Below are positions 56,839 to 64,000 of a stretch of DNA of 64,000 bases, one piece after another (within the stretch, counting starts at the first letter, position 1; every line of letters begins with the position of its first letter). Source of the stretch: a virus. The stretch covers positions 1-64,000 of IMG/VR virus record IMGVR_UViG_3300038461_000061. One strand, given 5' to 3'. Made by a program: the position numbers and the translations under genes. Below the pieces are notes generated by a model, which did not search any database, was not told the origin of the DNA, and saw only the letters and a list, made by a program, of their open reading frames with translations.

Positions 56839-58444
56839 TCATTTTTCTCCAACAATTTGCACAAAAATGATGTTTCCTGCTGTTCGTTGTTGATTCCCAC
56901 TTACGACCACATTGACAAATCCACCATACTTTCCTTGATGAACCTTTGCTTATATCATTGGGCGTGAAACTGTTTTTATCATAATCCCATTCTTTAGCAA
57001 TATCAGGATGTGTTTTAGACAGGCAATTATAAAAAGTTGCTTTTTGTCCTGAACAATAGGGACAATTTCTTTTTTGTCTAGTTCTTTTCTCAATAGCGGC
57101 AATCCATTTATGTCCTTTGTTACACTTCCACCATACCTTCTTATGAGAACCGAATACCACGTTTTCTGGATTTAAACAACCGTTTTTATCATAATCCCAT
57201 TCTTTAGCAATGTCGGGATGCGTTTTTGATAGGCAATTGTTTTTATTTATTTGGCGATTAGAACAAAATGGACAATTTTGTATACGTCTGTTTTTTACAG
57301 TCATTGCCCATTCGTGTCCTTTGCTGCACTTCCACCATACCTTTTTATTTGAACCATAGCTTACAAAACTCGGATTTAAGCAACCATTTTTATCATAATT
57401 CCATTCTTTTTCAAGAAGAGGATAACGAGCGAAAATTGAAATTTTTGGTTTATTTACAGAACTAACAAGCCTATTAAAGACATCGTTGTTTAAGAATTTA
57501 TCATACAAAACTTCTTTGCCTATGATTGTTTTCAAAAGTGATTGTATTGTTATTACAAAATCGTCTTTACATGAGAATGTAATATCATTATTTGTGATTT
57601 TTTTAAGAGGCAACTCTCTGAGCCGAATAACCTTCTTCCCAAGATTTGTCAATTTTTCAGTTTTTTTAATATCTTTTTTTAGTTTGTCTTTATGCCAAAA
57701 ATAACCGTCTGTTTCAATTACAATATTCTTTGATGGTATATGAACGTCTACTTCCATTTTTTCAATAGTATCTTGCCAAACAGCATCATTAAAAAAGAAT
57801 AGCAATTCTGAAAAAGTTCTAATTTCTTGTTGAGAAGTTTTCAAAAAACATTTAGGACAACGCAGAGCAGATATTTCTTGACAACATTTCCTTTGATATG
57901 TGTGCCCAACATCGCATTTCCACCATACTTGTTTATCTGAACCGGCACTGATAAAATAAGGAGTTAGGTTTGTATTCTTACTACAATCCCAATGTTGTAA
58001 AAGGAATGGATGAGTAATTGCGATAGAATTTTCTTGTGAGCACATTCTACCAGAACAATAAGGGCAACCATGTCCCAATATAGTTCGTGCTTTAATACTG
58101 GCTTGCCATTCATGCCCTTTATTACATTCCCACCACACTTTCTTATAACTTTTTATTGAAAAATTTTCAGGGTTTAACACATTTTTTGGACTCCATTCTT
58201 GCGCTAAATCTGGCTTACAAGTTCTAAGATTGTTCTCTTTTGAAACTTTTCTGCCAGAGCAATATGGACATCCCGTATGACCTTTCTTTGTTCTAATGGG
58301 AATTGTTGTTTGCCATTGGTGACCTTTGTTACATTTCCACCAAATTTTATCTCCAGTTGTAAGCAAGACTGGATTTGAATGATGCGCGGAATCTACTTCT
58401 TTCAATAGTTCTGGATATTTAATATGCCAAAATGTTTTCTTCAT
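56804..58444 (-). CDS. Zinc-ribbon repeat protein with Vsr-like endonuclease domain
   Basis: A 546-residue protein with AGGAGGG before the ATG at 58444. It has six or so copies of a treble-clef-like unit (K-x-W-W-K-C-N-K-G-H-x-W, then C-P-Y/F-C-S), a family known as DUF4379-type. Between them, about residues 220-310, lies a Vsr-like nuclease: NIVIETDGYFWHKDKLKKDI (Asp and His as in Vsr D-G-x-F-W-H) and KVIRLRELPLKKI. Such proteins are regarded as free-standing homing endonucleases (EDxHD class). It interrupts the NAD cluster just before nadD. Confidence 0.75.
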   Translation of the reverse strand: MKKTFWHIKYPELLKEVDSAHHSNPVLLTTGDKIWWKCNKGHQWQTTIPIRTKKGHTGCPYCSGRKVSKENNLRTCKPDLAQEWSPKNVLNPENFSIKSYKKVWWECNKGHEWQASIKARTILGHGCPYCSGRMCSQENSIAITHPFLLQHWDCSKNTNLTPYFISAGSDKQVWWKCDVGHTYQRKCCQEISALRCPKCFLKTSQQEIRTFSELLFFFNDAVWQDTIEKMEVDVHIPSKNIVIETDGYFWHKDKLKKDIKKTEKLTNLGKKVIRLRELPLKKITNNDITFSCKDDFVITIQSLLKTIIGKEVLYDKFLNNDVFNRLVSSVNKPKISIFARYPLLEKEWNYDKNGCLNPSFVSYGSNKKVWWKCSKGHEWAMTVKNRRIQNCPFCSNRQINKNNCLSKTHPDIAKEWDYDKNGCLNPENVVFGSHKKVWWKCNKGHKWIAAIEKRTRQKRNCPYCSGQKATFYNCLSKTHPDIAKEWDYDKNSFTPNDISKGSSRKVWWICQCGRKWESTTNSRKHHFCANCWRKMNAQNSHIRRKF

Positions 58445-58595
58445 TGTTTTTATCCCTCCTAACAACGAAGAATATAAAATAATTATGAAATTGAATTACA
58501 CACATGGGCAGGGTCAAGAGCACCACAAGGATAGCCATTTTGCCGAAAGAATCGGTAAATAGGGTATCAATTTCCTTCATCAAATCCTGATTCAT
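58419..58595 (-). CDS. Small membrane protein, possibly truncated
   Basis: A 58-residue frame starting at an ATGA overlap with the previous gene. An apolar segment (MAILVVLLTLPMCVIQFHNY) suggests a membrane helix. Its end overlaps the start of the Vsr-like gene by 26 bases, so the original C-terminus may have been replaced when the endonuclease inserted. No function assigned. Confidence 0.45.
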   Translation of the reverse strand: MNQDLMKEIDTLFTDSFGKMAILVVLLTLPMCVIQFHNYFIFFVVRRDKNNEENILAY

Positions 58596-59257
58596 TTTTG
58601 ATTTCCCTTGAACAAAGTACACTCTGGTAATTTTTCAAGAGTAGTTACCTTAATCCAATCAAGTTTAGTATTGAGCATATAGGCATATTTTTGTGGCTCT
58701 GCTATATATTTGTAAGGCGCTATATAGCCGCCAGTAGAAGCATCACTCTTTGCGAATGTTTCATGTAAGGTAAAAAGCAGTTTCGAATGTCTGCATTCTG
58801 TATTTTTACAGTCTTCCCAATTTTTGCATTTTGTGAAATCTTTGCCTTGGCAACCACTGCATTTCCTTTCCATATTATCCCGTAATGCTACTATTCGTTG
58901 CATTTCTTGCATATCATAGGCAACAACAACTCGCCCCTTATCTAAAGCATGAATTCCAACATCTGCCCCACTAAGTTGTAAGCCATTCGGGACGTGCTTA
59001 CCGTCTTTGACTCTCCACCACTCTATACAAATGTTTATCGTATAGTCCTCTTCGCATTTACATTCTACGAGCGTGGTTTTGCCATTGAAAGTTATGTGCC
59101 TGTCGAATTTTTCGCACTTCCCTTTATAGCCCAAATCCTGTGGACATTTAACAGTTACGGCACTTCCCAACTTATCAATAAAGGTTTGTTCTACGGCCTT
59201 TTCCCATATTTCACCGTTCTCTTTGCAATTTTTCCAACTTATGTTTTTTGCTTCCAT
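58592..59257 (-). CDS. PD-(D/E)xK-like nuclease candidate with Cys cluster
   Basis: A 221-residue protein; GGAGTG lies before the ATG at 59257. KCEKFDRHITFNGKTTLVEC then K gives a D...E-x-K layout (FDRHI, VECK) as in restriction-like nucleases. Later CSGCQGKDFTKCKNWEDC and TECRH may bind zinc. The gene lies between pncB and a small membrane gene in the NAD cluster, with no clear link to it. The nuclease call is an inference from a short motif. Confidence 0.5.
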   Translation of the reverse strand: MEAKNISWKNCKENGEIWEKAVEQTFIDKLGSAVTVKCPQDLGYKGKCEKFDRHITFNGKTTLVECKCEEDYTINICIEWWRVKDGKHVPNGLQLSGADVGIHALDKGRVVVAYDMQEMQRIVALRDNMERKCSGCQGKDFTKCKNWEDCKNTECRHSKLLFTLHETFAKSDASTGGYIAPYKYIAEPQKYAYMLNTKLDWIKVTTLEKLPECTLFKGNQK

Positions 59258-59259
59258 GT

Positions 59260-60423
59260 TTATTTCACTCCAAAAACGCTCTTGAGGTATTCTACATACT
59301 TTTGGTCTTCGCACATGTTCTTTTTTGGATTATCGGACAATTTGGCAACAGGCTGATTATTGCAACGCACCATCTTAATAACGATGTTGATAGGTTCCGG
59401 TCCAAGGTCATTTGTCAAGTTGGTGCCAATGCCGAAGGACGTTTTAATCCTTCCCTTGAACGTCTTATGAAGGTCAATGGCTTTTGGAAGGTCTAAACTA
59501 TCAGTCCATACGGCAGTCTTGGTCAATGGGTCAATTCCCAATGCCTTGTAGCGAGCAATAACCTTATCACCGAAGATGTATGGGTCACCACTATCATGGC
59601 GCACACCATCAAAAAGCTTGGCGAAGAATAAGTCAAAGTCCTTCAGGAAAGCGTCAAGACAAATGGTATCAGTTAAGGCGATTCCCAAATCACCACGATA
59701 CTCTTTCATCCAAGAATCTAACATGAATTTTTGGCTGTGAATCAACCGGACATCACACGCCTGTCCAGCTTCAATCCATTCGTGAGCCATTGTGCCGATA
59801 GCTTTCATGCCAGTCTTTTTGGCCAGCATGACGTTGCTTGTTCCCACACAATGCAAATCTCTGTGCAAATAGTTCAGCACTCGTTCTTGCCATGCTCTTG
59901 AATACCGGCGACGTGTGCCAAATTCTGCATAGTGAAAATCATTGGGAGCATTTTCAAGCAATGCCAATTTCGCTTTGAGACGGTTCATTCCTACTTCTTC
60001 GTGTGGGTTAAAAGCATCCGCTCTATGATGCCTGAAGTATATTTCATTGATGATAGATAAAACAGGAACTTCAAACAAAATTGTGTGGAGCCATGGTCCA
60101 GTGATACGTAAGTCTAAACCATTATGAGTATCCATAGAAACATAGTTTGCATTGAAGCGGAAGAATCTCAAAAAGTCAATGAAGTCTGAGCTAATGAATC
60201 GCAAAGAAGACAGATACCTCAAATCGTCATTATCAAAAAACAGGTTCTCAAGTGCCGTGATTTCTTCGCGGATTTCTTGTGCATACGGAGTCAAATCAAT
60301 CTTCTCGTTCCGACACGCAAACTTATACTCCACTTGTGTTGCAGGAAACTGATGAAGAACACCCTGCATCATCGTAAATTTATAAAGGTCTGTATCTAAA
60401 AGACTTGTGATTATGGGAGACAT
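59260..60423 (-). CDS. pncB: Nicotinate phosphoribosyltransferase
   Basis: A 387-residue protein. The start at 60423 gives MSPIITSLLDTDLYKFTMMQ, the PncB N-terminus; VEYKFACRNEKIDL follows. GTMAHEWIEAGQ contains the His that is phosphorylated in PncB, and FGIGTNLTNDLG binds the phosphate. It converts nicotinate and PRPP to nicotinate mononucleotide, helped by ATP. Upstream in frame, an extension to 60543 overlaps the Nudix gene and is not needed. Neighbouring genes supply the steps before and after. Confidence 0.93.
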   Translation of the reverse strand: MSPIITSLLDTDLYKFTMMQGVLHQFPATQVEYKFACRNEKIDLTPYAQEIREEITALENLFFDNDDLRYLSSLRFISSDFIDFLRFFRFNANYVSMDTHNGLDLRITGPWLHTILFEVPVLSIINEIYFRHHRADAFNPHEEVGMNRLKAKLALLENAPNDFHYAEFGTRRRYSRAWQERVLNYLHRDLHCVGTSNVMLAKKTGMKAIGTMAHEWIEAGQACDVRLIHSQKFMLDSWMKEYRGDLGIALTDTICLDAFLKDFDLFFAKLFDGVRHDSGDPYIFGDKVIARYKALGIDPLTKTAVWTDSLDLPKAIDLHKTFKGRIKTSFGIGTNLTNDLGPEPINIVIKMVRCNNQPVAKLSDNPKKNMCEDQKYVEYLKSVFGVK

Positions 60424-60427
60424 TGTT

Positions 60428-61063
60428 TCAACCTTTCTTGGCGTAAAGTGTTGCTGGCCTGTGTGGTTCACCTTCTTGTTTCTTTGGCAATTCTTTGATG
60501 CCCTTCTGCTGTAAAATCTTCTTACGGAAGTTGCGCGTGTCAAGCTTCGTATCCAAGATAGCTTCGTATACTTTTTGCAAATCAGTCAATGTGAAATTCT
60601 TTGGCAGAAGTTCAAAGCCAATCGTAGTGTATTCCAACTTCCCACGAATGCGTTCTAGCGCCTTGGCTAGAATCTTATGATGGTCAAACGCCAATACGTC
60701 CGGTTTGATACCCACATCATACCAACCTACATTTTTGGCGTCTGAGCCTGCTTGGATAGCTTTGTTTGGAGCCACAAGAGCGTAGTAGGCAACAGTGATG
60801 ATACGTTCTCGCGGGTCACGGTCAGGATTGCCAAATGTGAAAAGTTGTTCAAGATAGACATTCTTTACGCCAGATTCTTCTTCCAACTCTCTTTCGGCAG
60901 CATGTTCAAGACTTTCCCCAATCTCTACGAATCCACCGGGAAGAGCAAGTTTACCGTTGTCAGACCTTTCAATGAGCAAGATTTTCAACTTGCCGTCAAT
61001 GATTGTGAAAATCACAAGGTCTACGGTGACGGCTGGATGTGGGTACTCGTATGTGTAAGGCAT
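60428..61063 (-). CDS. NrtR-like Nudix protein with winged-helix C-terminus
   Basis: A 211-residue protein. A Nudix domain (residues about 10-140) has an intact box: GGFVEIGE then AERELEEESGV, matching G-x5-E-x7-R-E-U-x-E-E-x-G-U. The end (IGFELLPKNFTLTDLQKVYE, LDTRNFRKKIL) matches the winged helix of NrtR, the NAD-pathway regulator, including the final R-P-A-x-L-Y. NrtR binds ADP-ribose to release DNA. The intact box suggests it may also cleave ADP-ribose. It overlaps neither neighbour and starts two bases after the radical SAM gene. Confidence 0.8.
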   Translation of the reverse strand: MPYTYEYPHPAVTVDLVIFTIIDGKLKILLIERSDNGKLALPGGFVEIGESLEHAAERELEEESGVKNVYLEQLFTFGNPDRDPRERIITVAYYALVAPNKAIQAGSDAKNVGWYDVGIKPDVLAFDHHKILAKALERIRGKLEYTTIGFELLPKNFTLTDLQKVYEAILDTKLDTRNFRKKILQQKGIKELPKKQEGEPHRPATLYAKKG

Positions 61064-61064
61064 A

Positions 61065-61928
61065 TTAGACTATCGCTCCATTGTATCGCCAATCGTAGCG
61101 CACCAACCCGTCAGAACAAAAAATCAGTGTGCGGATATCGTCGCTGTTGGCTTTCAAAGTCATGCAATCGGTGATGCAAACGTTTTGGCCTTCGTAGTCA
61201 TAAATCGTCGCACCATGGCTCAGTGTCATCAACTTCGTGGCATTCTCTGCAATCCATTTGTTGATTTCTTCTGTGTGTAGTGGTTTATTCTCATTTGTCC
61301 ACCGATTGATTTCAGGGTCACGTGTTTCATTGGTTGCCATGACAGCACGGAATGTCAACTGCTCTGCCTTGTTTTCTTTGGCAATCCGAAGCATCTTTTG
61401 TGCGCTATCAATGCTATCAATGCGATTTTTCAACATGATAACCGACCAACGCACCATTATGCCGTACTGGTGGATAGCTTCAGTCAACTTGAACAGGTCA
61501 ATGTAATCTTTGCGATATGGCGTATAAATCAAACGGTTAGACTCAGGCACATAGTCAACGATGGAAAGGGCTATGGTTGTCAAGCCAAGGTCATTCCATC
61601 GGGCCAGATAGTCCAGATTGCCGTTCTTTTGGTAATCATCCCATAGTTTGATGCCATTGGTCTGTATTTCAACGCGGGGGAAGTCGTAGGGCTTCAATTC
61701 CTTCAAATACGTCTCAATATCCTCTTGATACAACATCGGCTCACCCTTGCCCGTCAGAAGCACTGTGGTACTACCGCCAAGTTGCGCTAATCGGCAAGCA
61801 CGCCTAAAGCTATTTAGGTTAATTTTAGCACATTTGGGAATGCCTGTGGTCTGTTTAGAAATACAGAACGGGCATCGCGCATTACACGCTTCGGTTCCCA
61901 CCACCACGCTAAAAGTCTGGACCTTCAT
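61065..61928 (-). CDS. Radical SAM protein
   Basis: A 287-residue protein; AGGAGACGACAA precedes the ATG at 61928. CNARCPFC at about residues 16-23 is the C-x3-C-x2-C site for the iron-sulfur cluster, with TGKGEPML as the SAM-binding G-x-G-E element. Later Cys residues (NVCITDC) could hold a second cluster or substrate. The target is unknown. It lies between nadE and the Nudix gene, so a role in the NAD cluster or in peptide modification can be considered. Confidence 0.75.
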   Translation of the reverse strand: MKVQTFSVVVGTEACNARCPFCISKQTTGIPKCAKINLNSFRRACRLAQLGGSTTVLLTGKGEPMLYQEDIETYLKELKPYDFPRVEIQTNGIKLWDDYQKNGNLDYLARWNDLGLTTIALSIVDYVPESNRLIYTPYRKDYIDLFKLTEAIHQYGIMVRWSVIMLKNRIDSIDSAQKMLRIAKENKAEQLTFRAVMATNETRDPEINRWTNENKPLHTEEINKWIAENATKLMTLSHGATIYDYEGQNVCITDCMTLKANSDDIRTLIFCSDGLVRYDWRYNGAIV

Positions 61929-61969
61929 TTGTCGTCTCCTCACTATACTTATTGTACTTCTCACAATAA

Positions 61970-62194
61970 CTATATCGTCAAATTTTGCTGTTTCCTCATA
62001 TTATTTTTGCTTAATTCATCACGTTGCGCTAAAGTGTGTTCCAATAAGTATTTACAATGTTCTGGAACTGTGGGTTTTTCATCGCTTGTGCAAGGATACC
62101 AAACAGCAGCATGTTGACCTTCCCTGCAAAATTTAATGTGCCTGTAATAATCACAATACTTCGCACATATTGTGAAGTCTGGTATAATGTCCAT
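61970..62194 (-). CDS. Small Cys-rich protein
   Basis: A 74-residue protein starting at an ATG that overlaps the nadE stop (TAATG). Five Cys residues (DFTICAKYCDYYRHIKFC, YPC, EHC) suggest a zinc or cluster site. Unrecognised. Its position between nadE and the radical SAM gene makes it a possible partner or substrate of the latter. Confidence 0.5.
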   Translation of the reverse strand: MDIIPDFTICAKYCDYYRHIKFCREGQHAAVWYPCTSDEKPTVPEHCKYLLEHTLAQRDELSKNNMRKQQNLTI

Positions 62195-63855
62195 TATCCA
62201 TTCCATTTTTGGGCTATAGACAAACAACGGCCCACACCGAACGCTTTACGTGTGACCTTCAACCCCAAAGGAGCCTGTTTTCTTTTGTACTCGTTTCTAT
62301 CCACCTTCCTGATGATTTCGGCAACGAACTTTTTTGGCAATTTCAATTTCTTGTTGATTTCCTCAGTTTCCATGGCGTCTTCAATATATAACTGAAGAAC
62401 CTTATCCAGAATGTCATACGGCGGTAATGTGTCTTGGTCTTTCTGGTTTGGCTTCAATTCAGCCGAAGGCGGTTTGGTAATCGTGTCTCTAGGAATAATT
62501 TCCTTGTCACGATTGATGTACTCACACAAACCATAAACTTTGGTTTTGAACAAGTCATTGATGACTGCCAAACCACCACACATGTCACCATAGAGCGTGC
62601 AATACCCCATGGCGAATTCACTCTTATTGCCAGTAGTCAAAAGTAACGCGCCAGTGCTATTAGAAACTGCCATGAGAATAGCGCCACGAATACGCGCCTG
62701 AATATTTTCTTCCCACAGAGGCACTTTGCCGTCTGTCTTGGCTTTAGTCAAGTCTTCAATAGGCACAGATAGAAGATTCATATAAGAACTGTGAACGTCT
62801 TTGATAGGGATTGTGGTGAAATCAACACCAAGGTTTTGAGCAAGCTTCAGAGCATCGCTTTTACTACCGTCAGAAGAATAGTGGCTAGGCATTGAGATAC
62901 CGAGCACATTCTTAGTTCCAAGAGCTTCAGCCGCAAGTACCGCAACAAGAGCACTATCAATGCCGCCAGAAAGTCCAATGACAGCTTTGGTAAAACCAGT
63001 TTTGTTGGCATAATCCCTGATGCCAAGTACCAAAGCCTTGTAAAGCTGTTCGTATTGATTGTTCTCTTTAACTTCGATTGGCGTAAGATTGCCTGTATCA
63101 ATAACAAAAGTATTCGTTTCAAATGGCTTCAATTCAGCACAGAGTTCGCCTTCTGCATTGAACACCAAACTATTGCCGTCATAAATCACGTCGTCATTCC
63201 CACCGACTTGATTTACGTAAATGAAAGGCTTCTTATATGTGCTCGCCAAATGCGAAATCATCTTTTGGCGAACGGCTGGTTTACCAAGAGCAAAAGGTGA
63301 AGCGGAAATGTTGATAAGGATATCACTAAAGGGCGCAACGTCCTTAACGGGGTCTTCTGAATATAAGCGTTCCTTCCAAAATGTGCGGTCGTTCCAAGCA
63401 TCTTCGCAAATAGTTATGCCAAGTGTCGCGCCATTCTTTGCAGTCATCCACAAACATTGACCGTTAGAAGGCGAGAAATAACGCGCTTCATCAAACACGT
63501 CGTATGTGGGTAGTAAAGTCTTTTCTTGATATCCTTTGGTTTTACCGTCAAAGGCAGCAAGGGCACAATTGAAGAGCTTTTTTGAACCATTGTGATTGTT
63601 TCTCAAAATAGAACCAAACACGATAGTTGTCTTGCTTTTGCTCAAAGCGGCCCATTTCTTGTTGTATCGTAGAACAGCTTGAACAAAAGCAGGTTTTTCA
63701 AGAAGGTCTTTTGGCGGATAACCTATAGTGACCAATTCAGAGAAGACAATCAATTCCACATCTTTTGGAGCATTACATACAATAGCTTTGGCCTTTTGAA
63801 AGTTGCCTTCCAAATCGCCAACTGTAGGATTCATCTGTGCAACGAGAACTTTCAT
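62194..63855 (-). CDS. nadE: Glutamine-dependent NAD synthetase
   Basis: A 553-residue protein. The start at 63855 gives MKVLVAQMNPTVGDLEGNF; a longer frame overlaps pncA. The N-terminal nitrilase-like domain (residues about 1-260) has the Glu/Lys/Cys triad regions, with ITICEDAWND carrying the Cys. The synthetase domain has GLSGGIDSALVAVLAAEALG, the ATP P-loop, and ATGNKSEFAMGY-like residues (LTTGNKSEFAMGYC). It aminates deamido-NAD to NAD with glutamine and ATP, the last step of the pathway. Confidence 0.94.
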   Translation of the reverse strand: MKVLVAQMNPTVGDLEGNFQKAKAIVCNAPKDVELIVFSELVTIGYPPKDLLEKPAFVQAVLRYNKKWAALSKSKTTIVFGSILRNNHNGSKKLFNCALAAFDGKTKGYQEKTLLPTYDVFDEARYFSPSNGQCLWMTAKNGATLGITICEDAWNDRTFWKERLYSEDPVKDVAPFSDILINISASPFALGKPAVRQKMISHLASTYKKPFIYVNQVGGNDDVIYDGNSLVFNAEGELCAELKPFETNTFVIDTGNLTPIEVKENNQYEQLYKALVLGIRDYANKTGFTKAVIGLSGGIDSALVAVLAAEALGTKNVLGISMPSHYSSDGSKSDALKLAQNLGVDFTTIPIKDVHSSYMNLLSVPIEDLTKAKTDGKVPLWEENIQARIRGAILMAVSNSTGALLLTTGNKSEFAMGYCTLYGDMCGGLAVINDLFKTKVYGLCEYINRDKEIIPRDTITKPPSAELKPNQKDQDTLPPYDILDKVLQLYIEDAMETEEINKKLKLPKKFVAEIIRKVDRNEYKRKQAPLGLKVTRKAFGVGRCLSIAQKWNG

Positions 63856-63856
63856 T

Positions 63857-64000
63857 TTATGCAATCTCCCCGCTCTTGACCATGACAACGCCCTTTGACA
63901 CCATCTCTTGTATCGTCAAATCGGTAGTGTTTTTATTGACACCACGGCAAGCATCTTCAATTACGAACGTCTTGAAACCTGCCTTAACTCCGTCCAGTGC
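63857..64000 (-). CDS. pncA: Nicotinamidase, C-terminal part (cut by window edge)
   Basis: The last 47 residues of a gene that continues beyond 64000. ALDGVKAGFKTFVIEDACRG matches the C-terminal part of nicotinamidase/isochorismatase-fold enzymes (T-x-L-D-G-x-x-x-G-F, then D-A-C-R-G-V). The stop lies one base before the nadE start. It would convert nicotinamide to nicotinate, the first step of the route. The catalytic Asp and Lys lie outside the window. Confidence 0.75.
   Translation of the reverse strand, partial: ALDGVKAGFKTFVIEDACRGVNKNTTDLTIQEMVSKGVVMVKSGEIA

Noticed and set aside
58419-58622. Longer 67-residue form of the small membrane protein
   Set aside because: The extension lies in the coding end of the upstream gene; the ATG at 58595 has the ATGA overlap and a ribosome site.
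1-64000. tRNA or rRNA genes
   Set aside because: I looked in the intergenic regions for cloverleaf elements with a GGTTCGA-type T-arm and found none; a tRNA scan would be decisive.

Overview
The window reads as part of a large tailed double-stranded DNA phage (myovirus-like head module, genome larger than 64 kb). The head genes run in T4-like order: large terminase, portal, prohead protease, acidic scaffold-like proteins, decoration proteins, major capsid protein. Two small proteins carry lipoprotein signals (lipobox Cys), which suggests a host with two membranes. I cannot name the host. I saw no tRNA genes or CRISPR arrays. No gene-free stretch exceeds 300 bases.

Layout. 1-3.1 kb: a tandem family of five proteins that share a Gly-Phe-Val-Ser-Asn-Ser-rich N-terminus. 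3.1-7.3 kb: small proteins, then a minus-strand block with a phosphoesterase, an endonuclease VII-like HNH protein and a lipoprotein. 7.8-9.8 kb: a phage Ro60 (TROVE plus vWA) gene preceded by two structured RNAs that share one core, which are strong Y-RNA candidates. 9.9-13 kb: zinc-motif proteins. 13.1-16.4 kb: a PAS sensor histidine kinase, a membrane coiled-coil protein and a stand-alone receiver, i.e. a phage two-component cassette. 16.5-23 kb: accessory and regulatory genes, including a DUF2201-type metallopeptidase/vWA protein, a NusG-like protein and a sigma-like HTH protein. 23-48.5 kb: head module, with inteins inside the terminase Walker A motif and directly after the likely catalytic His of the prohead protease. 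48.5-56.2 kb: about a dozen small genes that open with the same amphipathic module (MDNKKVAxELLKxAKSLxA type) followed by unrelated domains. 56.2-64 kb, minus strand: an NAD cluster with pncA (cut by the edge), nadE, a NrtR/Nudix protein, pncB and nadD, interleaved with a radical SAM protein, a nuclease-like protein and a Vsr-fold homing endonuclease.

How the genes may work together. The shared N-terminal module resembles T4 capsid-targeting sequences in position and logic: it sits on proteins encoded around the protease, scaffold and capsid genes, and one copy lies inside the scaffold-like protein. My main inference is that it routes internal proteins, including a topoisomerase IB-like protein, a two-helix ferritin-like protein and zinc ribbons, into the head. 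The NAD cluster would rebuild NAD from nicotinamide through the deamidated (Preiss-Handler) route, plausibly against NAD-depleting host defences. Ro60 with its RNAs, and the two-component cassette, point to unusual RNA and signalling control by the phage. At least six homing-type elements (two inteins, four free-standing endonucleases) have invaded the window.
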